From Prauserella endophytica (lineage in GTDB: Bacteria > Actinomycetota > Actinomycetes > Mycobacteriales > Pseudonocardiaceae): a DNA stretch of 51,828 nucleotides. Position numbers and translations under genes: made by a program. Every line of letters begins with the position of its first letter. Positions within the stretch are counted from its first letter, which is position 1. The stretch spans positions 1-51,828 of the forward strand of contig NZ_SWMS01000035.1 of NCBI RefSeq assembly GCF_005146945.1, given 5' to 3'. Below the pieces are notes generated by a model that made no database searches, was not told the DNA's origin, and saw only the letters and a program-made list of their open reading frames with translations. Positions 8,321 through 15,599 of this stretch are shown here, one piece after another.

Positions 8321-8482
8321 GTTCAGCACCCCCAAATCGGTCGGCCCTCGACCGGACCCGAGGCGAAATCAAGACTGGCCAGGAAGTTTTTTATCGTGGC
8401 ATGCCCGCTGCCGCCGGTCAACGAGGACCCGCGCCGCCGGAACAGCCCGGCAGCCCCCCCCCGGCGCCGACGGCGAGCGGAG

Positions 8483-9076
8483 TCAGCTCTCGTCGTCGGG
8501 GCGGATATAGCCGGACAGCAGGCCGTAAACCTGCTGGTAAAGCTGCTCGGCACCCATCCGCCCGGAGGGCCGGTACCACCGTGTGACCGACAGCAGCATC
8601 CCGTTGACCAGGTTAACCACGGTGCCGACGTCCAAATCGGACCGCACGACACCAGCCTTCGCGCAGTCGCTGAGCAGACCCTCCGCCGCGTGGTTCACGT
8701 CGCGAGCCCACGACCGGAAGTTGCGCAAGGCCTGTGTGGACAGCTGATGCTGGTCGGCGGTCAGTACCAGATAGTAAGTCTGGTACTTGATCGCGTTCTC
8801 GATGTGCATGCGCAGGTAGGCCTCCAGCTTCTCCCGCGCCGAGAGATCACTGGACACGATCCGGTCTATACCGTCCCGCAAGGGATAGATGAGCTGTTCC
8901 ACGATCGTTTCGAGCAGCCAGCGCTTGGAGTTCACGTACTGGTACACGGTCGGCTTGCTCACCCCGGCCTCGGCGGCGATATCGCTGATCGTCGCCTCGA
9001 CGAAGCCCTTGCGCTCGAAAACCCGTGCGGCCGCATCAACAAGCTGCTGCACGCTGGTCGCACGCTGGCGTGCCAT
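8483..9076 (-). CDS. TetR family regulator of the acyl-CoA cluster
   Basis: A 197-residue repressor with an N-terminal HTH (TISDIAAEAGVSKPTVYQYV, about 29-48) preceded by the typical LVDAAARVFERKGF helix. The C-terminal domain contains segments similar to the TetR_C domain of KstR2/FadR-like actinobacterial repressors (MHIENAIKYQTYYLVLTADQ; VVNLVNGMLLSVTRWYRPSG), which usually sense acyl-CoA thioesters. A palindrome, CTAACCGGTTAAG, lies 47 bp upstream of the start, and related sites occur before the neighbouring catabolic genes. A truncated near-copy of its first 27 codons occurs at 5764-5844. Confidence 0.88.
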   Translation of the reverse strand: MARQRATSVQQLVDAAARVFERKGFVEATISDIAAEAGVSKPTVYQYVNSKRWLLETIVEQLIYPLRDGIDRIVSSDLSAREKLEAYLRMHIENAIKYQTYYLVLTADQHQLSTQALRNFRSWARDVNHAAEGLLSDCAKAGVVRSDLDVGTVVNLVNGMLLSVTRWYRPSGRMGAEQLYQQVYGLLSGYIRPDDES

Positions 9077-9122
9077 GCTTTCCCCTCACCCCGTACCGGC
9101 TCGACGGCTCCCCGGGCCAAGT

Positions 9123-9135
9123 CTAACCGGTTAAG
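9123..9135. promoter_or_regulatory. Candidate TetR operator CTAACCGGTTAAG
   Basis: Near-perfect palindrome (core TAACCGGTTA) upstream of the TetR start. Its extended reverse complement, CAGTTAACCTTAACCGGTTA, aligns with CAGTTAACTTAACTGGTAAG before the SDR at 10601 with one gap. Confidence 0.5.
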
Positions 9136-9136
9136 G

Positions 9137-9600
9137 TTAACTGACCCGGGCGGGCGGCCGGGTCGCCGCGTCAGCTTGATGCATGCGGCGCTGAGGTAGG
9201 AATTCTGCACGATGCCGCGCACGAGGTGGGCGAATTCCTCGGGCCTGCCGAGCCTGCGAGGGTTCCTCCACGGTGGCCACCAGGCCCTCTCGAACGGGCT
9301 CAGGCAACCCCGCGGCCATCGACGTGTCGAACAACCCGGGCGCGATGGTGTTCACCCGCACTCCCTTGCCGGCCAGATCGCGCGCGACCGGCAGCGTCAT
9401 GCCGACGACCCCCGCCTTGCTGGCACTGTAGGCCGCCTGCCCGGTCTGCCCGTCGAACACCGCACCCGACGCGGTGTTCACCACGACGCCCCGCTCGCCG
9501 CCTTCCGGACCGTTGCGCAGCATCGCGGCCACCGCCACCCGCATGACGTTAAAACGTGCCGCACAGGTTGACGTTCACCACGTGCTGGAACGCCTCGAGG
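9137..9600 (-). pseudogene. Short-chain dehydrogenase (HSD10-like), 5' truncated, frameshifted
   Basis: The readable protein begins inside an SDR at [18 protein letters not shown] and continues in a new frame [11 protein letters not shown], then [20 protein letters not shown] with AGVVGMTLP: active-site Ser and YxxxK are present. It then runs to [21 protein letters not shown] second shift near 9262 leads to [20 protein letters not shown] then YLSAA, and a third near 9175 to [11 protein letters not shown] and a stop at 9137. The first shift is an extra T in a TTTT run at 9551-9554. The TGxxxGIG N-terminus (about 80 residues) is gone, replaced by the thiolase fragment. It resembles 3-hydroxyacyl-CoA dehydrogenase type II enzymes of beta-oxidation. 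Confidence 0.8.
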
Positions 9601-10356
9601 TCGGCGGGTTCGCCGCGATAGACGAGCTTGCCCAGGAGTCGCACCGGCCGCGCGCCGAGCCGCCGCGCCGTCTCAAGTGTGGTCACCACCGTGGCTGCCG
9701 CGCCGTCGCTCATCGGCGCACACATCGGCACTGTCAGGGGACCGCTAACGGGCCGCGCGGCCAGCACCTCGGCCACCGTCGTCATGCGGCCGTACTGTGC
9801 TTTCGGGTTGGCGGCGCCATGCTCGGCGTTCTTGACGGTCACGCGGGCGAAGTCCTCCGGCGTCGCATCAGTACGGTCCATGTACCACCGGGCGAACCTG
9901 GCGTAGCTGTCCATGAAGACCGAGCCGGTTCCCGCACTGCCGAGTTCCGTGGCAGTTTCCTCGAGCCGCTCCTGGTCGATGGCTGTACCCAGCGCGCCCA
10001 GCGACTTGGCCTTGTCTGCGGTCGTCAACTTCTCGGCGCCGACCGCGATCGCGATCTCCACCTGACCCGACGCGACGGAAAGCCACGCCTGATCGAGTGC
10101 GGTCGAACCCGACGCGCAGGCGTTCTCCACATTGATCAACGGGATCCCGGACAGACCGGCGTCCCGCACGGCGTGCTGCCCGCGCGAGGATTCCTGGCCC
10201 TGCTGTAGTACACGACGCGCGCCACTCGGCCGTCTTCTCGATGCGCGCGTCCTCGAGCGCCTCGGCCACCGCCTCGGCAACGAGCGAGCCCGTGGAGCGC
10301 TCCCGCCATTTCCCGAACGGCGTCATGCCGACTCCGGCAACCACAACCTCGCGCAT
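9601..10356 (-). pseudogene. Thiolase (SCP-x/lipid-transfer type), 3' truncated, frameshifted
   Basis: The start MREVVVAGVGMTPFGKW (ATG at 10356) is typical of SCP2-type thiolases. The frame shifts near 10200-10215 and resumes GQHAVRDAGLSGIPLINVEN-ACASGS, containing the nucleophilic cysteine. It runs through AVGAEKLT and APMSDGAAATVVTTLETARRL, then stops being thiolase at about 9601-9615, where SDR sequence begins. The C-terminal third, with the second Cys/His catalytic motif, is deleted. In beta-oxidation it would have cleaved a 3-ketoacyl-CoA. The deletion fusing it to the SDR removed the end of this gene and the start of the next. Confidence 0.85.
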
Positions 10357-10371
10357 GTCCACCTCACCGTA

Positions 10372-10388
10372 TGGTAACTTTACCAGAC
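10372..10388. promoter_or_regulatory. Candidate operator with TGGTAA-CT-TTACCA palindrome
   Basis: Six-bp perfect arms with a 2-bp spacer lie 16 bp upstream of the thiolase start. The overlapping CTTTACCAGAC resembles the CTTAACCGGTTAG element of the nearby TetR promoter. Promoter for the now-broken thiolase/SDR genes. Confidence 0.4.
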
Positions 10389-10569
10389 AGTATTGTTTCA
10401 TACCGCTCAACAGTCAACCGGCGTCGCGGATCCGGGCGACCGGCTTCCCGTCAACCGAGCCGACGACTCACCGAATGACTCGGCACGCTGATCCAACATC
10501 AGGCGCATGCCGACCGACTGCGGCAACCCAATGCTTGACAGCCATTCGCGGACACTGCTAGGCAGTTAA

Positions 10570-10585
10570 CTTAACTGGTAAGTAT
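10570..10585. promoter_or_regulatory. Candidate TetR operator upstream of SDR gene
   Basis: CTTAACTGGTAAGTAT; on the reverse strand ATACTTACCAGTTAAG. It shares the TACTT-n4-GTTAAGT pattern with sites at 14359 and 14586. It lies 16 bp before the TTG start at 10601, probably covering the promoter or leader of the SDR-ACAD-crotonase operon. Confidence 0.5.
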
Positions 10586-10600
10586 GTTTTGGAGGACGGT

Positions 10601-11365
10601 TTGGCATCATCACGGCTGTCCGGCAAGGTCGCGATCGTGACCGGAGCGGCTCACGGCATCGGCGCCGCCATCGCGCGAAGCTTCGTCGCCGAAGGTGCAC
10701 ACGTGGCCCTCGCGGACATCGCGGATGCCGCGCTCGGCACGCTCGCCGGCGAACTGGGCCCTCAGGCCGCTCCGGTCCACTGTGATGTCTCGTCCGGCGA
10801 CGACGTGCTGGCCACGGTGAAGTTCACCGTCGAGACCTTCGGCGGGCTGGATGTCGTCGTGAACAACGCGGCCACCGGATCATCGTCGATGCTCGTCGAC
10901 ATGCGCCAGAAGGAATGGGAGCGGGCCTTCGCGATCGGCGTCGGCGGCGTGTTCCACACCATTCGCCACGCGACTCCGGTCATGCGCGAACGCGGTGGCG
11001 GAGCATTCGTCAACATCTCGTCGGCGGCGGGTCGGCGCGCGGCGCGTGGAATGGCCGCGTACTCGGCGGCGAAAGCGAGTGTCGAGGCGCTGACTCGCTG
11101 CGCCGCCCTGGAGCTGCGAGAGGACGGAATCCGGGTCAACGCCATCGTTCCGGGCATGATCCGGACCGGTGCCGCCCAGGGCAACTCTGAGTTCCTCGGC
11201 CAGGCCGTCGGGATGGAGCTGGCCGAGTACGTGGCCAAACACCAGGGCCGCTGGGGAGAACCCGCGGAGGTCGCCGCCGTGGCGGTGCACCTGGCCTCGG
11301 CCGAGGCCGCATTCACGACCGGACATATGTACGTACTGGACAACGGTGCGACCACCCAGCTGTGA
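10601..11365 (+). CDS. Short-chain dehydrogenase/reductase (SDR)
   Basis: A classical SDR of about 254 residues: NAD(P)-binding TGAAHGIG near the start, acidic residue after the second strand (ALADIAD, suggesting NAD), NNAA, active-site NISSAAG serine and the YSAAK tyrosine/lysine pair, and C-terminal YVLDNGATTQL. The TTG at 10601 is preferred because GGAGG ends 5 bp upstream; an earlier TTG at 10589 would place that Shine-Dalgarno inside the gene. It would oxidise a hydroxyacyl-CoA or alcohol intermediate. The acyl-CoA dehydrogenase follows after 31 bp, so both are probably co-transcribed from the promoter carrying the operator at 10570. Confidence 0.9.
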   Translation: MASSRLSGKVAIVTGAAHGIGAAIARSFVAEGAHVALADIADAALGTLAGELGPQAAPVHCDVSSGDDVLATVKFTVETFGGLDVVVNNAATGSSSMLVDMRQKEWERAFAIGVGGVFHTIRHATPVMRERGGGAFVNISSAAGRRAARGMAAYSAAKASVEALTRCAALELREDGIRVNAIVPGMIRTGAAQGNSEFLGQAVGMELAEYVAKHQGRWGEPAEVAAVAVHLASAEAAFTTGHMYVLDNGATTQL

Positions 11366-11396
11366 GGGTGGCGGAAAGCTGACGAAGGTGGCGGTG

Positions 11397-12533
11397 ATGA
11401 CCGAAGTTGTCGACAGGCAGGATCTCGTGCATTCCCTGCGCGATTTCTTCAAGCGCGAATGCGGGACCAGGGAGCAGCGGCGGGCGCTGAGTTCGGACGG
11501 ATCGGTCACGCACAACCAGGAGCTGTACGCCAAGCTTGCCGACCTGGGCTGGCTCGGCTGCGCGATTCCCACGGAGTACGGCGGCGGGGGCGGCAGTGCC
11601 ACTGATGCCTGTCACGTCGTGGAGGAGGCGGCCTACAGCTTGGCTCCGCTGTTCGGCCTCGCAGTCTCCCTGGTCAGTTCCACGGTGGTGGAACGCTTCG
11701 GCACCGAGGAGCAGAAGCGCGACATCCTGGGCGGGGTGTGCCGCGGGGAGGTGCTCGCGACGGCGATCAGTGAGCCGGGCGCGGGTTCCGATCCCGGCTC
11801 GATGATCTGCCGTGCGGAACGCCGCGGCGACACCTACGTCATCAACGGGCAGAAGACCTGGATCTCGTGCGCGCACATCGCCTCACGGATCCAGGTGCTG
11901 TGCCGGACCGACTCCAGCGGCGCGAAGCACGACGGGATCACCATGATCGACGTCCCCGCCGATGCGGAAGGACTCGAGGTGCGACCCATCCGCACGATGG
12001 GCGGTGACGAGGTGAACGACGTCTTCTTCACCGATGTCACGGTGGGGGCCGACCGGGTTATCGGTGAGCCAGGCAGGGCATGGCACCAGATCATGCGCAC
12101 GCTCAACACCGACCGGTTGATGTGCGGTGCGGTGTTCCTCGGACGGGCTCGCCGGACCTTCGACGACGCGCTGGAATACGTGAGCACCCGCGAGCAGTTC
12201 GGCCGCCCGATCGGCAGCTTCCAGGCCATTCGCCACCGTATCGCCGACCTCGCCACCGAACTCGAATGCTGCCGTCTCCTGGTCTACTCCTCGGCGGCCA
12301 AGCTCGACGCCGATCCCGGCCGGTGCGTTCCCCGGGAAGCCTCGATGGTCAAGTTGAAGGTCACCGAAACGGCCAAGCGAATGGCCGTCGAGGGAATGCA
12401 GCTCTTCGGCGGCGCCGGCTACACGCTCGAACACGACATGGAACGGCATCTGCGCGAGTCGATCGTCTCGACCGTGTACGCCGGGACGAGCGAGATCCAG
12501 CGGGACATCATCGGAAGGTCGTACGGACTATGA
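11397..12533 (+). CDS. Acyl-CoA dehydrogenase family protein
   Basis: A 378-residue FAD enzyme of the acyl-CoA dehydrogenase fold: N-terminal helical domain (LGWLGCAIPTEYGG), FAD-binding ATAISEPGAGSDP and VINGQKTWIS, mid-domain GRPIGSFQAIRHRIAD, and C-terminal LFGGAGYTLEHDMERHLRES. The usual catalytic-base motif YEGTxxIQR reads YAGTSEIQR, so the MCAD-type Glu is replaced by Ala. The base must lie elsewhere, or the protein works with a partner or on an unusual substrate. The ATG at 11397 gives a normal N-terminus. Its stop overlaps the next start (ATGA), indicating translational coupling with the crotonase. Confidence 0.9.
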   Translation: MTEVVDRQDLVHSLRDFFKRECGTREQRRALSSDGSVTHNQELYAKLADLGWLGCAIPTEYGGGGGSATDACHVVEEAAYSLAPLFGLAVSLVSSTVVERFGTEEQKRDILGGVCRGEVLATAISEPGAGSDPGSMICRAERRGDTYVINGQKTWISCAHIASRIQVLCRTDSSGAKHDGITMIDVPADAEGLEVRPIRTMGGDEVNDVFFTDVTVGADRVIGEPGRAWHQIMRTLNTDRLMCGAVFLGRARRTFDDALEYVSTREQFGRPIGSFQAIRHRIADLATELECCRLLVYSSAAKLDADPGRCVPREASMVKLKVTETAKRMAVEGMQLFGGAGYTLEHDMERHLRESIVSTVYAGTSEIQRDIIGRSYGL

Positions 12534-13420
12534 GCTGCGCCGACGACGATTCCCCCCGCGTCCGGTACGAGCGTCCCGCCGACGGTGTCGCTCGTGTGGT
12601 CCTGGCCCGGCCGGACAAGCTGAACGCCCAGGACCGGCGGATGCTCCACGAACTGGACGACGCCTACCAGCGCGCGGTGCGGGAAGCCAGAGTGATCATC
12701 CTGGCAGCCGACGGCGAGGACTTCTCGTCCGGTCACGACTTGAACATCGAGCGCGCCTTCGCCATGGACGGCGTCCAGCCACGCACGCTCACCGGTGGCT
12801 TCGACGCCGCCGGCGCCGAAGGCTGGTACGCGGTGGAGGAGGAGATGTTCCTCGGGCTATGCCTCCGCTGGCGGGACATACCGCGTCCGGTGATCGCTCA
12901 GGTGCACGGGCGCGTCATCGGTGGCGGACTCGAGCTGATCTGGCCCTGTGACCTCATCGTCGCCGCCGACGACACGGTCTTCCTGGACCCGACGAGCGCC
13001 TTCGGCGCGGCCGCGGCCGAGTACTTCGTCCATCCCTGGGAACTGGGCCATCGTCGCGCGAAGGAGATGCTGTTCACCGGCGAGCCGATCAACGCGCAGG
13101 AGGCGCGGGCACTCGGCATGGTCAACCGCGTCGTACCGAGGGACGAGCTGGCGGCGACCACACTGGAGCTCGCTCAACGTATCGCGGCACGTCCGACGTT
13201 CGGCATCAGACTGGCGAAGCGTGCCGTCAACCGTGCGCTCGATCTCCAGGGCATGCGCGCGGCCGTGGAATCGACCTTCGACACCCATCACCTCGCGCAC
13301 TCGCACAACAGAGAGCGTCACGGAACGCTCATCGATCCGGCGGGACCCGAGATCATCCGGGCCGAGGCGCGGGAACTGCGGACGTCTCCCGGCGAACCTG
13401 CCGACGGATCGGCGACGTAG
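12530..13420 (+). CDS. Enoyl-CoA hydratase/isomerase (crotonase) family protein, atypical
   Basis: A 296-residue crotonase-fold protein. Oxyanion-hole elements FSSGHDLN and HGRVIGGGLELIWPCDL are present, and the first catalytic glutamate (GGLEL) is kept. The second-glutamate segment reads FLDPTSAFGAAAAEYFVHPW instead of the hydratase FGxPExxLGxxPGxGG, so ordinary hydration is doubtful. A hydrolase, isomerase or C-C bond enzyme is possible. An insert after the first motif (ERAFAMDGVQPRTLTGGFDA) and a long C-terminal tail make it larger than a 260-residue hydratase. ATGA overlap with the acyl-CoA dehydrogenase places it in the same operon. Confidence 0.85.
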   Translation: MSCADDDSPRVRYERPADGVARVVLARPDKLNAQDRRMLHELDDAYQRAVREARVIILAADGEDFSSGHDLNIERAFAMDGVQPRTLTGGFDAAGAEGWYAVEEEMFLGLCLRWRDIPRPVIAQVHGRVIGGGLELIWPCDLIVAADDTVFLDPTSAFGAAAAEYFVHPWELGHRRAKEMLFTGEPINAQEARALGMVNRVVPRDELAATTLELAQRIAARPTFGIRLAKRAVNRALDLQGMRAAVESTFDTHHLAHSHNRERHGTLIDPAGPEIIRAEARELRTSPGEPADGSAT

Positions 13421-13497
13421 CAGCTTCGCCCGCGGAATCCGGGCCCCGGTGTCGTCTCCGGCCGGCCCGCGCAGCACGACAATGGAGGTTTCTCATC

Positions 13498-14286
13498 ATG
13501 ACCAGTAGCTCGTCCGTCGTCGGTTACCGGACCGAGGGCAGTACGGCGTGGCTGACGCTCAACCGCCCGGAAGCGCGCAACGCGTTGTCCTTCGAGGTGC
13601 TCGACGGGATCTCGGCATCGCTCGCCCGAGCCGCGGAGGACTCCTCGGTACGGGCGGTCGTAATGGCGGCCAGCGGCAGCGTCTTCTGTGCCGGTGCGGA
13701 TCTGAAGATGGTGCTGGGTTCACTGCACGACGAAGGACCGGGCAGGTTCCTGCGCCGAGCAGCCGAGGTGTTCGAGGAGGTCGCCCGCCATCCGCATCCG
13801 GTCATCGCCGCCGTGCAAGGGCATGTCGTCGCGGGCGGCCTGGAACTCGTCCTCGCCTGTGACCTGGTGGTGGCCGCCGAGTCGGCGACGTTCAGCGACG
13901 GGCACACCCGGTATGGACTGTTCCCCGCCGCGGGCGGGGCGACACGGCTGCCCCGGCGCATCGGCGCCAACCGAGCCAAACAGCTCCTGTTCACCGCGGA
14001 ATCGTGGAGCTCGGAACGCATGCGCGAAGCCGGATTGGTCAACGAGGTCGTCGCGGACGACGCGCTCGCCGACCATACCCGCGAACTGGCGGACACCATC
14101 GGCCGGCGCAGCCCGCTGGGCTTGGCCGGCATCAAACGGGTGGTGGACGAGAGCATCGACAAGCCACTGGGCGACGCGCTCGCCGCGGAGCTCGCGGCCT
14201 GCGAGGAGTATTCCGCGAGCGCGGATTTCAAGGAAGGCCTGCGCGCCTTCACCGAACGACGTGAACCCACGTTCCTCGGCGAGTAA
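13498..14286 (+). CDS. Enoyl-CoA hydratase/isomerase family protein
   Basis: A 262-residue crotonase. Motifs: FCAGADLKMVLG (oxyanion hole), HVVAGGLELVLACDLVVAAE with the first Glu, and FSDGHTRYGLFPAAGGATRL at the second-catalytic-residue loop. That loop again lacks the second Glu, with a GHTRYG pattern seen in many actinobacterial crotonases of uncertain reaction. The start has GGAGG about 8 bp upstream. It lies 77 bp after the first crotonase and is probably in the same transcript. It likely acts on an unsaturated CoA ester generated by the preceding dehydrogenase. Confidence 0.88.
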   Translation: MTSSSSVVGYRTEGSTAWLTLNRPEARNALSFEVLDGISASLARAAEDSSVRAVVMAASGSVFCAGADLKMVLGSLHDEGPGRFLRRAAEVFEEVARHPHPVIAAVQGHVVAGGLELVLACDLVVAAESATFSDGHTRYGLFPAAGGATRLPRRIGANRAKQLLFTAESWSSERMREAGLVNEVVADDALADHTRELADTIGRRSPLGLAGIKRVVDESIDKPLGDALAAELAACEEYSASADFKEGLRAFTERREPTFLGE

Positions 14287-14358
14287 GGCCGCTCCCGAGC
14301 AAACCGGAAAGCGCCGCCGGCTTCCCGGACGCGGAGGCGTGCGGGAAGCCGAAAATAT

Positions 14359-14377
14359 GTACTTGATGGTCAAGTAC
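14359..14377. promoter_or_regulatory. Perfect palindrome GTACTTGA-TGG-TCAAGTAC
   Basis: Eight-bp arms with a 3-bp spacer. It shares TACTT-n-GT-n-AAGTA with the candidate sites at 10570 and 14586. Probably a TetR-type operator. Confidence 0.55.
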
Positions 14378-14585
14378 AGCCGGTCGCACTACGACTATTG
14401 CGGGGCCGGCACGCGTCGAGTAGCCCACGAGTCCCACTGGCAACCCCAGGCGAACCCGTGTCAATTCGACAAACCCGCCCCCGTGACTCGAAGGCTGCCC
14501 TTTCGGCGCGCCCGGCGTCCGGCTCAGGGCTCGAACCATTGCCCGCGGCACGGACTTGCCGCAAATCGATGACGGCTGCTATTGA

Positions 14586-14602
14586 ATACTTACTGGTTGG
14601 TT
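14586..14602. promoter_or_regulatory. Candidate TetR operator ATACTTACTGGTTGGTT
   Basis: It matches the reverse complement of the site before the SDR gene (ATACTTACCAGTTAAGT) at 12 of 17 positions. It lies 66 bp upstream of the SMP-30 start, in promoter position. Confidence 0.45.
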
Positions 14603-14667
14603 CAGTTCTAGTCCGGCGAACCTCATCGGCAAGGCAACATCGAGGATTCTCGAAGAGGAGACAGATC

Positions 14668-15564
14668 ATGAGCAGGTCATTCGACACCGTCGTCGACGGC
14701 GGGCGCTATTTCGAGGGCACCCGCTGGCACGAGGGCCGCTGGTACGCATCCGACGCCCTGGCCGGCATCGTCTGTGCCTTCGAACCATCCGGGGAACGCG
14801 AAGACCTGATGCGCGTGGACGCGCTGTGCTCCGGCCTCGGCTGGCTGCCGGACGGATCGCTGCTCGTCGTGTCGATGAAGGACCGTTGCCTGCTGCGCAG
14901 GTCGCCCGACGGCGCGGTGAGCACCCATGCGGACCTGTCCGACGTCGCGCCCTACTGGATCAACGACATGTGGGTCGACACCGAGGGCCGTGCCTGGATC
15001 GGGACCATCGGCTTCGCGATCGACCAGGGGCAGGACCCCCGGCCCGGCGAGCTGTTCCGGGTCGATCCGGACGGCACCGTGGCCGTCGCGGCCCGCGACC
15101 TCTGGTGTCCAAACGGGATCGTCCTCACCGACGGCGGTAGCACACTCGTCGTGGCGGAGTCGTTCGCCGCACGGCTCACGGCGTTCACCATCAACAGCGA
15201 CGGCTCACTGAGCAACCGCCGCACCCTGGCGCAGTTCGGCGAGCCGCCCGCTCCCGGCAGCGCGCAGGAGATGCTGGCCGCCATGAAGGTGACCCCGGAC
15301 GGCCTTACCGTCGACGCCGAGGACCACATCTGGGCCGCCGACGCGGCGCAGCGGCGCGTGGTGCGCGTGTCCCCCACCGGGCAGATCGTCGACGAAATCG
15401 CTCACCCGAAGGGCACCAACACCTACACCTGCGCCATCGGTGGTCCGGACGGCCACCAGCTGCTCATCGCCGCCTCGGAAGGGATCTTCGAAGCGCTCGC
15501 GGGCGTGGAAGGCACCGCTGAGCTGATCACGACGCGGGTGGACGTACCCGCACCGAAGGCATGA
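14668..15564 (+). CDS. SMP-30/gluconolactonase/LRE family protein
   Basis: A 298-residue six-bladed beta-propeller, probably a metal-dependent cytosolic lactonase. The metal/active-site pattern is visible: YFEGTRWHEGRWYASD near the N-terminus (Glu ligand), INDMWVDTEGRAWIGTIGF, CPNGIVLTDGGSTLVVAES (Asn ligand), and VDAEDHIWAADAAQRRVVRV (Asp ligand). The Shine-Dalgarno GAGGAG precedes the ATG. There is no signal peptide, unlike the broken propeller at 5956-7070. Lying between the crotonases and an acyl-CoA synthetase, it may open a lactone made upstream, for example by a Baeyer-Villiger step, to a hydroxy acid for CoA activation. Confidence 0.88.
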   Translation: MSRSFDTVVDGGRYFEGTRWHEGRWYASDALAGIVCAFEPSGEREDLMRVDALCSGLGWLPDGSLLVVSMKDRCLLRRSPDGAVSTHADLSDVAPYWINDMWVDTEGRAWIGTIGFAIDQGQDPRPGELFRVDPDGTVAVAARDLWCPNGIVLTDGGSTLVVAESFAARLTAFTINSDGSLSNRRTLAQFGEPPAPGSAQEMLAAMKVTPDGLTVDAEDHIWAADAAQRRVVRVSPTGQIVDEIAHPKGTNTYTCAIGGPDGHQLLIAASEGIFEALAGVEGTAELITTRVDVPAPKA

Positions 15565-15599
15565 CCGGATCGAACACACCGACGTAGAAGGGCAAACAC

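Larger units (their letters stand above)
14287..14667. other. Regulatory intergenic region between crotonase and SMP-30 genes
   Basis: A 381-bp gap with no convincing reading frame. It holds two operator-like elements (14359-14377 and 14586-14602) and a GAGGAG Shine-Dalgarno just before the next start. It appears to separate two transcription units. Confidence 0.6.
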
